From Akkermansia muciniphila (GTDB lineage Bacteria; Verrucomicrobiota; Verrucomicrobiia; Opitutales; UBA953): 64,000 nucleotides of DNA. The position numbers and the translations under genes were made by a program. Positions 33,734 to 42,198 of the stretch are shown here, piece by piece. Every line of letters starts with the position of its first letter. Positions within the stretch are counted from its first letter, which is position 1. The stretch is from the NCBI GenBank assembly GCA_943331445.1, contig CALQLO010000001.1, positions 62,001 to 126,000 on the forward strand, given 5' to 3'. The notes beneath the pieces are model-generated. The model saw only the letters and a program-made list of their open reading frames with translations, did not search any database and was not told where the DNA came from.

Positions 33734-34592
33734 CCGTGAGCGTTGCGTGCAGCGTGTCGGACTTGCCGTCCGAAATATTGAGCCAGAAGTCGTAAACACC
33801 CGGTGCCGGCAGTCGTAATTTGAAAGCCAGGCTGGGCGCTTCGCCGTACTCCCCGCCTTCCAGTGAGGGATGCATGTGTGCGTAGCCCGGTTGCGCCTCC
33901 ATCGGGCCCATCAGGACTGCGTGACCAAGGGAACCCATGATGGGCTGCAATTTGAGTTTCGCACCCGCGGGCCCTGAGAGCTTTACCCGAATAACGGCGG
34001 AGTCGCCGGTGCGTTGAGAGGAGGTTTGCAAACTGACCAACTGATTCCGTGCCGATGGGGTTACGGAGGAGCCGCTCGTGGTTGGTGAGTTCATCTTCGC
34101 CTCTGCCAGTAATACTCGCCCCGAACGTTGATCGGCAAAGTCGACAAAGGCTTGGTAGTTTCCGCCGGTGTTTCCGTTGGAAAAATCCGGTGGAAATTGG
34201 AAATCCCAAGTGCCATCCTCTTGGGCCTCCGGGTGCAGGTGGATGTAAGCAAGGCGGCCGCCGAGTTGACGTAAGTGCAAATGGACTTTCTCGGTGTGGG
34301 TCAGGGCAATCTCATGATTGAGGTAAGCGGTACCATCATCGCGGATGAGTTGGAGCGACCCCTTGTCGCCACTCGGGGCGAGGCGGATATTCAGGCGGAC
34401 GGGAAACTGCAGTGACTTGGGGTGGTAGTAATTTGCTTCCTCATTAATGCCGCAAAACTCAACATCGCCTACCACGACCGGCTGGTGATCGGAGTGTAGA
34501 AAGGCGCACTGGGTGTCCGGTAGCGAGCGTAGCGCGAAATAGCCCAATAAGGCACATCCCGTGATGATCCAGAATTGTCGATTCAAAGTCAT
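33723..34592 (-). CDS. Membrane-anchored His-rich extracytoplasmic protein next to SCO
   Basis: I do not recognise a named family. The 289-residue protein has an N-terminal signal or anchor helix (FWIITGCALLGYFALRSL). It is then entirely beta-like, with two similar halves that each contain a His-rich motif: YIHLHPEAQEDGTW at about 115-128 and YAHMHPSLEGGEYGE at about 238-252. These resemble copper- or metal-handling beta-sandwich (YtkA-like) domains. It overlaps the SCO-like gene stop (ATGA), so both are made together. A role in periplasmic metal delivery is suggested by this pairing only. Its stop lies 11 bases inside the convergent epimerase gene. Confidence 0.68.
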   Translation of the reverse strand: MTLNRQFWIITGCALLGYFALRSLPDTQCAFLHSDHQPVVVGDVEFCGINEEANYYHPKSLQFPVRLNIRLAPSGDKGSLQLIRDDGTAYLNHEIALTHTEKVHLHLRQLGGRLAYIHLHPEAQEDGTWDFQFPPDFSNGNTGGNYQAFVDFADQRSGRVLLAEAKMNSPTTSGSSVTPSARNQLVSLQTSSQRTGDSAVIRVKLSGPAGAKLKLQPIMGSLGHAVLMGPMEAQPGYAHMHPSLEGGEYGEAPSLAFKLRLPAPGVYDFWLNISDGKSDTLHATLTVTR

Positions 34593-35464
34593 TTGTTGGC
34601 GTTAGCCTGAACCAATGCCTTGGCCACATCCTCTGGGTCAAAGGAAGCACCCTCGCGTCGTTGGAGAATGCGCCCTTCGGCGCTGATGAGCAGTAACGCG
34701 GCGTTGTGCACAATGGTACCGTCGTCACGCAAAGTCTGGATGCCATAGTGGCGCATGAGGTCTTTGATTTGCGCCGGATCACCGGTCAGGAACCGATGGC
34801 GTCCATGGTCGATCCCGTACCCATCCGCGTAAGTACGCAGCAAGCCCGGCGAATCGGTTTCGGGATCAAAGGTAATCGTGAGCAGGCGAACCTTCGCGGC
34901 AGCCGGTTGCTTCGCGAGTAAGTCGGCGAGTTGCTTCATGCAGGCGGTCGAGGCGGGGCACATTCGAGCGGAGCGACAACTCGTGAAGATGAAATTGAGT
35001 GCGAGCGGCGAGCCCAGAAAATCTTTTTTCAGGACGAGGTGGCCGTCTTGATCCCAGAGGGCCATATTAGGCATCAAGTCCGCAGGCATGCGGGTTACTA
35101 GCCGACCTTTGTCCAGAGTTTCGCGATGCAGTGAATCGGAGATTTCGGCGATGCGTCGCAAGGATTCCGGTTCGTTCGGGAAGATCGTATCAGCACGTCG
35201 AGGGCCCTCCGCGGTGGTAATAAGCTGCAAGGCGATTTCCCGTCCCGCATAGCCTACCTTGATATCGCCTGTTGAAAAGCGAACGACGATGGGGGTAGGT
35301 TCGACATCGCTCGACACGGGTGCGCCGACCGGCCGCAATTGCAGTGTGGCCATCCCAGTGGCTGGATCGACTTGGGTGACCTTCCCTGTCCGCACGACGG
35401 GCTTATCGGCCGCCTGGGTCACTAAGCATGCCCCGATGAGCAGAATGGCGAACAGATGCTTCAC
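34589..35464 (-). CDS. SCO1/SenC-family protein with CX5CP motif
   Basis: SCO proteins are thioredoxin-fold factors that deliver copper to, or keep reduced, the CuA site of cytochrome oxidase. A signal peptide (MKHLFAILLIGACLVTQAA) is followed by an about 110-residue extra N-terminal beta domain, then the SCO domain. The metal cysteines are in FIFTSCRSARMCP (Cys163 and Cys169), a CX5C spacing in place of the classic CX3C. The conserved histidine is His253 in TIVHNAALLLI, and LTITFDPETD is the usual post-motif strand. It starts with GTG overlapping the ppx stop (GTGA). No oxidase genes are in the window. Confidence 0.87.
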   Translation of the reverse strand: MKHLFAILLIGACLVTQAADKPVVRTGKVTQVDPATGMATLQLRPVGAPVSSDVEPTPIVVRFSTGDIKVGYAGREIALQLITTAEGPRRADTIFPNEPESLRRIAEISDSLHRETLDKGRLVTRMPADLMPNMALWDQDGHLVLKKDFLGSPLALNFIFTSCRSARMCPASTACMKQLADLLAKQPAAAKVRLLTITFDPETDSPGLLRTYADGYGIDHGRHRFLTGDPAQIKDLMRHYGIQTLRDDGTIVHNAALLLISAEGRILQRREGASFDPEDVAKALVQANANK

Positions 35465-36384
35465 AGGAGTTTGCCTGATTGACTGAGCATGAGTTCGACC
35501 ATGCCATGGCGTACGCCTCGATGGCTCAGATGAAATGCTTCCGCACCCGTAAGGTCGGCGAGGACGCAGAGGGTAATGAGTGCGGCTGGCATGATGTCAG
35601 CACGATCAGCAGGAATGCCCGGCACCTTCTTACGTTCGTCCGAAGTTAACGCACAGAGGCGGTCCTTGAGTTCGCGAATCCGCAAGACCGGTAGGCGGCC
35701 ACCGGCAGGAGTTTCCCCGATGGCTTCAAGGTAGAGCGCGATGGCCGCAAAGGCGCCACCTGCCCCGATAATCAAGTAATTCTCGGCGGCCGCGGAGGGG
35801 ATGACGGTGGTCAGAGCACCGAGGAGATGCGTGCGAATTGAGCTTTGGTCCAAGTCATCCACGACGCCTAATCCCCCACGCAGGTAACCGTGCGTCAGGC
35901 GCACTGAGCCGATGCGGAAGCTGCGCGCGAGGATGCAATTTGGGCCGCGGAGGGCGCAGACCTCGAGGCTGCCGCCGCCCAGGTCGAAGGAGAGGATGTT
36001 CGTGTAAGCCTGATAGGCTGGGTCAGTCCGCACCCCGGCAATAGCTAGGCGTGCTTCAACCTCGCCGGAGACAATCGTGAGAGGGATGTCGGTTGCCGTT
36101 TTCACGCGGCGAGCGAAGGCCTGTCGGCTGGCCGATTCGCGGATCGCACTGGTGCCGAGAATGACGATTTGCTCGGCACCTTTACCGCGGGCAAAGGCGA
36201 CTAGTCGGACGATGGCTTCCACGGCTTCATTCTGCACTTCAGCGGGGAAGAGTCCTTCGTCGCCATCGGCTTGTTGGAGTCGGACTGATTCAGTCTGTCG
36301 ACCTAGTTCAGCACGCGAAATGGCATCAACGACCGCTACCTTGATGGAGTTGGAACCGACGTCGATTACGGCGATGGCTGACAT
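35461..36384 (-). CDS. ppx: Exopolyphosphatase / pppGpp phosphatase (Ppx/GppA) family
   Basis: This 307-residue actin-fold phosphatase hydrolyses polyphosphate or pppGpp. The first phosphate loop is AVIDVGSNSIKVAVVD. ILGTSAIRESASR and VSGEVEARLAIAGV are the family motifs that follow. LSFDLGGGSLEVCAL is the second phosphate loop. No C-terminal HD domain is present, so it is the short form (about 300 residues). It lies between the lpxR-like gene and the SCO gene on the minus strand, three bases before the lpxR-like stop codon and overlapping SCO. Whether polyphosphate or pppGpp is the natural substrate is not decided by sequence. Confidence 0.9.
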   Translation of the reverse strand: MSAIAVIDVGSNSIKVAVVDAISRAELGRQTESVRLQQADGDEGLFPAEVQNEAVEAIVRLVAFARGKGAEQIVILGTSAIRESASRQAFARRVKTATDIPLTIVSGEVEARLAIAGVRTDPAYQAYTNILSFDLGGGSLEVCALRGPNCILARSFRIGSVRLTHGYLRGGLGVVDDLDQSSIRTHLLGALTTVIPSAAAENYLIIGAGGAFAAIALYLEAIGETPAGGRLPVLRIRELKDRLCALTSDERKKVPGIPADRADIMPAALITLCVLADLTGAEAFHLSHRGVRHGMVELMLSQSGKLL

Positions 36385-36386
36385 GT

Positions 36387-37346
36387 TCAGAAATTCAACT
36401 GGCCTTTGACCCCGCCAAAGAAATGGACGGCTTCCTGGGTTTCGAAATCTTTCGTGCGCATCGCGATAAAATAGGTGGTGGAAAACTTATGGAACTGGAA
36501 GGTCGTACCCAGTGCGAGTTGCATCACGATGGGCCGGCGGGTGACCGCTCGCGATTCGCGGAAGTTGGTCCCGTCGGTCGCGTAGTTGCGGGCCACCACT
36601 TCGAGTTGGGAATCGGCAAAAGCCCAGTAGGCGAAATTAGGTCGATTATCAGGACTGCTGAGAGCGGTGATCGGGTCATAGCCGGTAGACTGGCGGATGT
36701 AGGAATGGCCCCATGACTTATCTAGATTAAGGCCCCATCGTAATTGGGCGCCGACCAGCACCTCGGTTCGCATGGTGCCTAGTTCCACCATCATGCGGGC
36801 AATAAGGTCACGATAACCTCGGCCGGTTGAATCTAAGTCGAACCGTCGACGGAACTCTGCGTCAAAATTGACGAGGGGTTCATCTGGCAATTGCGTGCCC
36901 CAGCCGGCTGCCGCTGGTGTCCCGATGAGGGTATGGAATTTATTCTGAATGGTCTCGGAGCCGGAGGACGGTCCGATTACCCCGAGTTTGGCTTCAACGG
37001 CGAACATGCAGTCCTTGCGTCCGCCGCGATCCAAGATTCGCCCATAACCCCAACCCAGGTAGAGTGCCCCAGAGTAAGGCATGTCTGTCAAAAGCGGGTT
37101 CGGGGTGGTGGTATCTGAGGGAGTGTTAATTTCCTGTGTCAGCGAAAAGAAGTTATGTTCACTGGTGTTGACGGCTAGCTTGAGGCCTTGGGTGTAATAA
37201 CGGTCTTTATTCTTAGGGCCGAATTTATCGTTCTCTTCACTCAGCGAAACCACCCAAGGCTGTGGCGACACGGCGACAGGCAATGGGTCTCCGGCACGGA
37301 CGACAGCGGTCAGCGAAAGGAAGGCGAATAGGCGCAGCGTGGGCAT
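36387..37346 (-). CDS. LpxR-like lipid A deacylase, outer-membrane beta-barrel (DUF2219)
   Basis: LpxR removes the 3'-acyloxyacyl chain of lipid A at the outer membrane. The 319-residue protein has a signal peptide (first about 18 residues), then SEENDKFGPKNKDRYYTQGLKL, carrying the Asn-Asp pair (39-40) characteristic of the family. GVIGPSSGSETIQNKFHTLIG holds the conserved histidine (His138), followed by GWGTQLPDEP. Alternating hydrophobic strands and a terminal Phe (GQLNF) support an outer-membrane beta-barrel. It is the first gene of a minus-strand group with ppx and SCO. A divergent promoter region of about 90 bases separates it from mlaE. Confidence 0.82.
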   Translation of the reverse strand: MPTLRLFAFLSLTAVVRAGDPLPVAVSPQPWVVSLSEENDKFGPKNKDRYYTQGLKLAVNTSEHNFFSLTQEINTPSDTTTPNPLLTDMPYSGALYLGWGYGRILDRGGRKDCMFAVEAKLGVIGPSSGSETIQNKFHTLIGTPAAAGWGTQLPDEPLVNFDAEFRRRFDLDSTGRGYRDLIARMMVELGTMRTEVLVGAQLRWGLNLDKSWGHSYIRQSTGYDPITALSSPDNRPNFAYWAFADSQLEVVARNYATDGTNFRESRAVTRRPIVMQLALGTTFQFHKFSTTYFIAMRTKDFETQEAVHFFGGVKGQLNF

Positions 37347-37437
37347 CGTCGGAGGGTTAGCAAAGAGGGCTTGTTATGCAGGGACAACGCCTTTCTGACT
37401 TGTGAATAACCCCTTGCCCAAGTATTTGACTGTCAGG

Positions 37438-38532
37438 ATGTCGCAAACTCCCGCCAGCGCACCGATCGTCCGGTCAGAAATGATGACCGACGGCTTGATG
37501 CGGGTCGTGATTGGTGGTGCCTGGCGTCTTGATGACCCTTTGCCGACCATTGCCGTCAAGGGTGACCATGTCCGAATTGAGTCCTTGGACCTAACCTTCT
37601 TCGATTCCTCCCTCCCCGCTTGGATTTTTGGTAACTTTAAGAATGTCCGTCAACTTGACCTAAGTTCCTTGCCGCCGCGGCTTCAGTCGCTGGTGCGGAT
37701 GGCGGAGAAGGCTTCGGTTAATGACCACATGGGGGATGCCCCGGGCGTCCTCGCCCAATTTGGCTCATGGGGGGTTGAGAGCGCGGGTTCCTGGGGGCGT
37801 TCGTTTAATCATATTGGCAATACCTTCATGGGCTTTGCCCGTGCCATCGTCGGTCGGGCAAAGGTTAACTGGATGGACTTCGCCCTTCAGCTCCAGACGG
37901 CGGGCGTAGATGCCCTGCCCATCGTGGCGCTCCTCGGATTCTTGACTGGCCTTATCATGGCTTACGTGGGGCTAATCCAGCTTCGCCAAGTTGGGGCGAC
38001 CGTTTACGTAGCCAATCTCGTCTCGCTGGCCATGACTCGCGAAATGGGTGCGTTGATGACCGGCGTGATCGCCTGCGGCCGCACTTCCACGGCTTTTGCC
38101 TCTCAGCTTGGAAGTATGAACGTCAGCCAGGAGACGGATGCACTCCGGGCGCTCGGCATCAATCCCATCGAATACCTTGCCGTGCCGCGGATTTTGGCGG
38201 TGACCTTGATGGTCCCCCTGCTGGCGACCTTTGCGACGTTTATCGGTGTCTTTGGTGGTATGATCGTCGCATGCGCCGGAGACCTCAGTATCGAGCAATA
38301 CCTGACCCAGGCTGTCCGCGCGATTACCTTCAAGAGCTTCTTGGTCGGCTTTATTAAATCCATCGCCTTTGGCTTCATCGCGGCATGGGCTGGTTGTTAT
38401 CGTGGTTCGGTTGCCAAGCGCTCCGCCCTTGGCGTTGGCGAGGCGGCTACTTCCGCCGCGGTGCTGGGTATCACCTTGATCGTGGTGTCCGACGCCCTCT
38501 TTGCCGTCATCTTCAACCTATTTAATCTATGA
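37438..38532 (+). CDS. mlaE: Phospholipid-transport ABC permease (MlaE/YrbE family)
   Basis: This 364-residue protein has an N-terminal STAS-like cytoplasmic domain of about 110 residues (DLTFFDSSLPAWIF...LDLSSLPPRL). The MlaE permease domain follows, with FLTGLIMAYVGLIQLRQVGATVYVANLVSLAMTREMGALMTGVIACGRTSTAF split over the first helices and elbow loop. The family motif ETDALRALGINPIEYLAVPRI is also present. MlaE works with MlaF and MlaD to move phospholipids between the inner and outer membranes. I preferred the ATG at 37438 (MSQTPAS) over a GTG 12 codons upstream. The ATPase gene overlaps the stop (ATGA). Confidence 0.9.
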   Translation: MSQTPASAPIVRSEMMTDGLMRVVIGGAWRLDDPLPTIAVKGDHVRIESLDLTFFDSSLPAWIFGNFKNVRQLDLSSLPPRLQSLVRMAEKASVNDHMGDAPGVLAQFGSWGVESAGSWGRSFNHIGNTFMGFARAIVGRAKVNWMDFALQLQTAGVDALPIVALLGFLTGLIMAYVGLIQLRQVGATVYVANLVSLAMTREMGALMTGVIACGRTSTAFASQLGSMNVSQETDALRALGINPIEYLAVPRILAVTLMVPLLATFATFIGVFGGMIVACAGDLSIEQYLTQAVRAITFKSFLVGFIKSIAFGFIAAWAGCYRGSVAKRSALGVGEAATSAAVLGITLIVVSDALFAVIFNLFNL

Positions 38533-39284
38533 GCGCGGATTCGGCTGACATTCTGACCTGCGAAGCGATGGCCATCGGCCATGGCAATAAGGTGATTATG
38601 GATCGACTTACTTTCGGATTGGCTCCGGGCAAAATCTTGGCGGTCGTCGGTCCCAGCGGCTGCGGCAAGAGCACGCTCATGCGAGCCTTGGGCGGTTTAG
38701 ACGAACCGCTAGCCGGCACGTCTACCCTCTTCGGGATTAATCTGGTGACGGCTTCGTCGAAAGATCGGGCTGCCCTCCTGCGTCGCACGGGCTTTCTCTT
38801 TCAGGGTTCCGCCCTGTTCTCCTCTCTTACCCTGCTGGAGAATGTCGAAATGCCCATGCGGGAGTTTTTGAAAGCACCCAAGCGTGAGATTAGGCAACTG
38901 GCGGAATATAAATTAGCTTTAGTGGGTCTAGCTGATGCGATGGATAAACTCCCCTCCGAAATTAGTGGCGGCATGGCCAAGCGGGCCGGTATCGCCCGGG
39001 CGATCGCCTTAGACCCGGAGGTCATCTTCCTCGACGAACCGAATGCGGGACTCGACCCGATGAGCTCTGGCCGCCTCGACGAGCTTATTCTGCGCATCCG
39101 TGAATCCTTTGGTACCACGGTTGTTCTAGTCAGCCATGAGGTGTCCAGTATCCTGCGGATTGCCGACTTATGCGTCTATCTGGACCCCGATGTCGGCACG
39201 ATGGGTGCCTATGCGGCACCTAAAACATTTCTTCAGGCTGGCAATCACGCCAAAGCCCACGCCTTCTTTACCCAGACCGTTTAG
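38529..39284 (+). CDS. mlaF: ABC ATPase MlaF-like (phospholipid transport)
   Basis: This 251-residue ATPase has Walker A GPSGCGKST, the Mla-type signature ISGGMAKRAGIARAIALDPE, and Walker B VIFLDEPNAGLDP. The A-x-R-A-G-I-ARA context is typical of MlaF. The D-loop and switch VLVSHEVSSILRIAD follow. It is coupled to mlaE by an ATGA overlap and lies seven bases before the MCE protein gene. It energises lipid transport through the MlaE permease. Confidence 0.92.
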   Translation: MSADSADILTCEAMAIGHGNKVIMDRLTFGLAPGKILAVVGPSGCGKSTLMRALGGLDEPLAGTSTLFGINLVTASSKDRAALLRRTGFLFQGSALFSSLTLLENVEMPMREFLKAPKREIRQLAEYKLALVGLADAMDKLPSEISGGMAKRAGIARAIALDPEVIFLDEPNAGLDPMSSGRLDELILRIRESFGTTVVLVSHEVSSILRIADLCVYLDPDVGTMGAYAAPKTFLQAGNHAKAHAFFTQTV

Positions 39285-39291
39285 ACTGACC

Positions 39292-40323
39292 ATGCGTAGA
39301 TCCGCCAACATGACCCTCATCGGTGCTTTCGTCGTCGGAGGCATCTTGCTGATTATCGCGGCCGTCGTGCTCCTCGGCGCAGGCTCGTTCACGGGAGCTA
39401 AGCCTACCGCCATCGCCTATTTTGACGACTCTGTCAGTGGGCTCGATATCGGTGCTCCCGTGAAATTCCGCGGGGTGAGTATCGGTAAGGTTGCCCAAGT
39501 CCTCTTACGAACGGCTAACCAGGCCCCGACCGATTACTCGGTGCCGGTGGTGTTGGAGTTCGCTCCGGACCTGCTGACTCGCCGTGGCTTGGATGAGGCT
39601 TTGCTTCAGAAACAAGGTTTGCGCGGCTCGGTCGAGCGCGGCTTGCGTGCCAAACTTCAGCAGCAATCCGTCGTCACGGGCGTCCTGTACGTCGAACTCG
39701 ATTACTTCCCGGATACGGCTTTCAAACTCCACGAAGTCAAAGGCGAGATGGCCGAGATTCCCACGCAGCCTTCGAACCTTGGAACACTTACCCGGGCGGT
39801 CTCGCAGACGCTTGACCAGTTGAGCCGTATCGACTTCGTCGCGATCACCAAGAAGGTGGATTCGATTCTGGGTCGGATTGATAAAGGTGCTTCTGAAATC
39901 GAGTTCGCCAAAATCAACGGTAACCTCGTCCAAGCCTCCGCGAATATCTCCAAAATCACCGGCGACCCCGCGATCACTAAAGCGGTGACCGATTTTTCAA
40001 CGGCGATGCAAGGTATCGATGGCCTGGTGAAGCGTCTGAGTGGCAAAGTTGATCCGGTTGCCCAAGACATCCAGGGGATGGCTGCCGCCGGGCGTAAGGC
40101 GCTGGAACGCCTCAACGAAACCTCGGAAAATCTCCGGACGCTGACCAAGCCCGGCTCGCCGGCTCGTCGTGACCTTGACCAAGCGCTCGTGGATGTTTCC
40201 GAAGCCGCTCAGGCGATCCGTTCCCTCGCTGATTTCATCGAACGTAATCCCGAGACTATCATTCAGGGTCGAAGTAAGAATCAGACCAAGGAAGCTAAGC
40301 CGAAGGAGGAGTCCGCTAAATGA
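39292..40323 (+). CDS. mlaD: MlaD-like MCE-domain protein
   Basis: From the ATG at 39292 (MRRSANM) the protein has 343 residues. It has one N-terminal transmembrane helix (LIGAFVVGGILLIIAAVVLLG) and a single MCE domain starting at about residue 35 (IAYFDDSVSGLDIGAPVKFRGVSIGKV). About 200 residues of helical sequence follow, which may form a periplasmic barrel or needle as in longer MCE proteins. E. coli MlaD is only 183 residues, so the C-terminal extension is substantial. It should bind lipids and hand them across the periplasm. The stop overlaps the lipoprotein gene start (ATGA). Confidence 0.88.
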   Translation: MRRSANMTLIGAFVVGGILLIIAAVVLLGAGSFTGAKPTAIAYFDDSVSGLDIGAPVKFRGVSIGKVAQVLLRTANQAPTDYSVPVVLEFAPDLLTRRGLDEALLQKQGLRGSVERGLRAKLQQQSVVTGVLYVELDYFPDTAFKLHEVKGEMAEIPTQPSNLGTLTRAVSQTLDQLSRIDFVAITKKVDSILGRIDKGASEIEFAKINGNLVQASANISKITGDPAITKAVTDFSTAMQGIDGLVKRLSGKVDPVAQDIQGMAAAGRKALERLNETSENLRTLTKPGSPARRDLDQALVDVSEAAQAIRSLADFIERNPETIIQGRSKNQTKEAKPKEESAK

Positions 40324-40898
40324 GAAAGATTATCTTGGCAGGTTTGCTGACCGCATTTCTTACGGGCTGCATTATTTTTGATAAGAAGAGTGAAGCGGTC
40401 GCTTTCCATCAGTTGAGTGCCCCTCAGATCGCTCCGACTCGGATTGGTCCGGTGATTTTTGTCCCGCGGGCGATTATCCCGTCATCATTACGCCGTGCTA
40501 ATGTCGTGATGCTCGATGAAGCTGGGTGGGTCCGCGTGGAGGATGCCCACCGCTGGATCAATCCGCTCGACCGGGCGATCGCGGAAACCATCGGGCACCA
40601 TCTCACCAAGTTGACGGGTTTACCGTCGGCCGTGCAGTCCCCGGCTGGTGCCCATCTCACACTGCTGGTGGATGTGAATCACATGAGCGTGACCGCGAAC
40701 AAGCAGGCAGTCTTGGAGATTCGTTTCCGCCTGGAAAGTGCGGAGGGTACCCTTTTGCTAGAGAAGGCGATTATCCAGAGCTCCGCCATGGGGGAGACTA
40801 CCCCTGAGCAATACGTACGCGCTCAATCGGCGAACCTTGCTGCCGCGACCGCGACCTTCTCTCAGCTGCTGCCCGCGGAACTTAAACTTGCCCGATGA
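40320..40898 (+). CDS. ABC-type transport auxiliary lipoprotein (PqiC-like)
   Basis: This 192-residue lipoprotein has a signal peptide with lipobox LTGC (Cys at about residue 19). The mature part shows the pattern of the PF03886-type auxiliary lipoprotein family, as in PqiC/YmbA: VAFHQLSAP near the start, IGPVIFVPRAIIPSSLRRANVV, and ALDRAIAETIGHHLTKLTGLP-like helices. It is coupled to mlaD. Its place after an Mla-type ATPase, permease and MCE protein suggests an outer-membrane anchor for the lipid bridge, taking the position occupied by mlaC in enterobacteria. The family call is from pattern memory. Confidence 0.75.
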   Translation: MRKIILAGLLTAFLTGCIIFDKKSEAVAFHQLSAPQIAPTRIGPVIFVPRAIIPSSLRRANVVMLDEAGWVRVEDAHRWINPLDRAIAETIGHHLTKLTGLPSAVQSPAGAHLTLLVDVNHMSVTANKQAVLEIRFRLESAEGTLLLEKAIIQSSAMGETTPEQYVRAQSANLAAATATFSQLLPAELKLAR

Positions 40899-41368
40899 CC
40901 TCCCCTTCCGACCCTAAACCCAATGGCTTCTCTGAAGTCACGGGAGAAATCTGCTACGATTTACCTTCAGCCTACGTCCCTCACCCCGCCACGGGCTTGT
41001 TGCACCTGCCCCGCTTTCTGGCCAAGATTCGCAAGCATCTGAAGGGCGAGCTGCCCAAATCCTACCAGCGCAACTTCACCAAGGGGTTCGATCGGTTCCT
41101 CTGCTTGCATCTCGGTGTCAATCCCGAGCAGGTGGTGGAGTGCGTCCGGGCGGCCACGGACGACCGCGACCTCGATGCCCGCCTGCTGGCAATTTTTCCT
41201 CCCGACCTCCGGGTCCATGTCTGGAATCGCGAACTTGTCCAAAAAGGCATGAGCGAAATGGGCCGCGGGGTCCTCAATGAAGCCAAACACAAGATGGGCG
41301 CCGATGCGCGCACCGATGTGATTTCCTTCGCTGACATGATCGACTTCGATGAGGGACGCCTTCTGTGA
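40895..41368 (+). CDS. DUF5069 family protein
   Basis: This is a small soluble protein of 157 residues. The LPRFLAKIRKHLKGELPKSYQRN segment, the GFDRFLCLHLGV segment and the acidic C-terminus match the DUF5069 pattern that I associate with Verrucomicrobiota and Planctomycetes. No signal peptide or catalytic motif is obvious. It overlaps the lipoprotein gene upstream (ATGA) and the methyltransferase downstream (GTGA), so it is embedded in the operon that begins with mlaE. The function is unknown. Confidence 0.75.
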   Translation: MTSPSDPKPNGFSEVTGEICYDLPSAYVPHPATGLLHLPRFLAKIRKHLKGELPKSYQRNFTKGFDRFLCLHLGVNPEQVVECVRAATDDRDLDARLLAIFPPDLRVHVWNRELVQKGMSEMGRGVLNEAKHKMGADARTDVISFADMIDFDEGRLL

Positions 41369-42192
41369 ACACTCCTGACCCCCATCCTAATCGCCTCGTC
41401 ATCCGAGGCATCCACGCCGTGCTAGCTTGCCTCCGGCATCACCCGAAGGCACTCCGTGAAGTCGTCGCAACGGCGGCCTTTGCGCCTAATCTAGCAGAGC
41501 ATGATGCGGCTTTCGCTGAGCTGGGTGTTCAGACGCGCATTGTCGGTCCCATCGAGCTCGCCAATACCGCGGAAGGCCCTTGCGAAGATGTCTGCGCCCT
41601 GACCATGCGGCCAGATTTCGGCCTAGCCAGGGTCTCTGATTTCTCCGAATGGCGAGAGTCGCGCGAGAGTATCGTCATTGCGGACGGCATTCAGGATCCC
41701 GCGGCCCTGGCCTCCATCGCTCGCTCGATGGCCGCCTTTGGCTTGAAGCGCCTCCTGCTCTCCGGCGGCACGGAGAAGATCGCCTTTCACCCCGAAGCGT
41801 GGAATCTTTCGCGCGGAGCGATGGAGCAACTCCGACTCATGCGGGCAGCTGCCCTCGGTGGCCTGCTGAAGCTCGTCGAGGATCGTTGCTGTGTGGTGGC
41901 CCTCTCTCCTGACATCGGTCGGAAGATCGACCTTGGCACCCCTGTGCGCGTGCCTGCCCGGCATCTGGCTTTGTTGATTCCTGGCGGTAAGTTGGACCCC
42001 GATATCCAGCCGCGCGTCGAACACTGCTATCGCTTTCCAGGACAGATGGGCGAGACGCCCCTCACCCTTTCGGAAGTGGCCCCGATGGCAGTCGCTTGGT
42101 TTGCCTCGACGCCCATGCCCCGTGCGGATGGCTTCCTGGCCCGTAAAAGGGCTCGCCATGTGAAGGGTAAGGATTCCAATTCCCCTAGTTAA
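41365..42192 (+). CDS. SpoU/TrmH-family RNA 2'-O-methyltransferase-like protein
   Basis: This 275-residue protein has the SpoU two-domain layout. The N-terminal substrate-binding domain (RGIHAVLACLRHHPKALREVV) is followed by the knotted SPOUT domain. Motif 1 appears as VIADGIQDPAALASIARSMAAFGLKRLLLSG, motif 2 as LLIPGGKLDPDI, and motif 3 as FPGQMGETPLTLSEVAPMAVAWF. These motifs diverge from the usual (N-x-G-A-I-x-R, GxExxG, SLNVSxA): the NxG step is replaced by ALA, and the SLNVS serine region is LTLSE. The fold is likely, but the RNA target, and whether it is active, are uncertain. It starts with GTG inside the DUF5069 stop. Confidence 0.75.
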   Translation: MNTPDPHPNRLVIRGIHAVLACLRHHPKALREVVATAAFAPNLAEHDAAFAELGVQTRIVGPIELANTAEGPCEDVCALTMRPDFGLARVSDFSEWRESRESIVIADGIQDPAALASIARSMAAFGLKRLLLSGGTEKIAFHPEAWNLSRGAMEQLRLMRAAALGGLLKLVEDRCCVVALSPDIGRKIDLGTPVRVPARHLALLIPGGKLDPDIQPRVEHCYRFPGQMGETPLTLSEVAPMAVAWFASTPMPRADGFLARKRARHVKGKDSNSPS

Positions 42193-42198
42193 TTCCCC

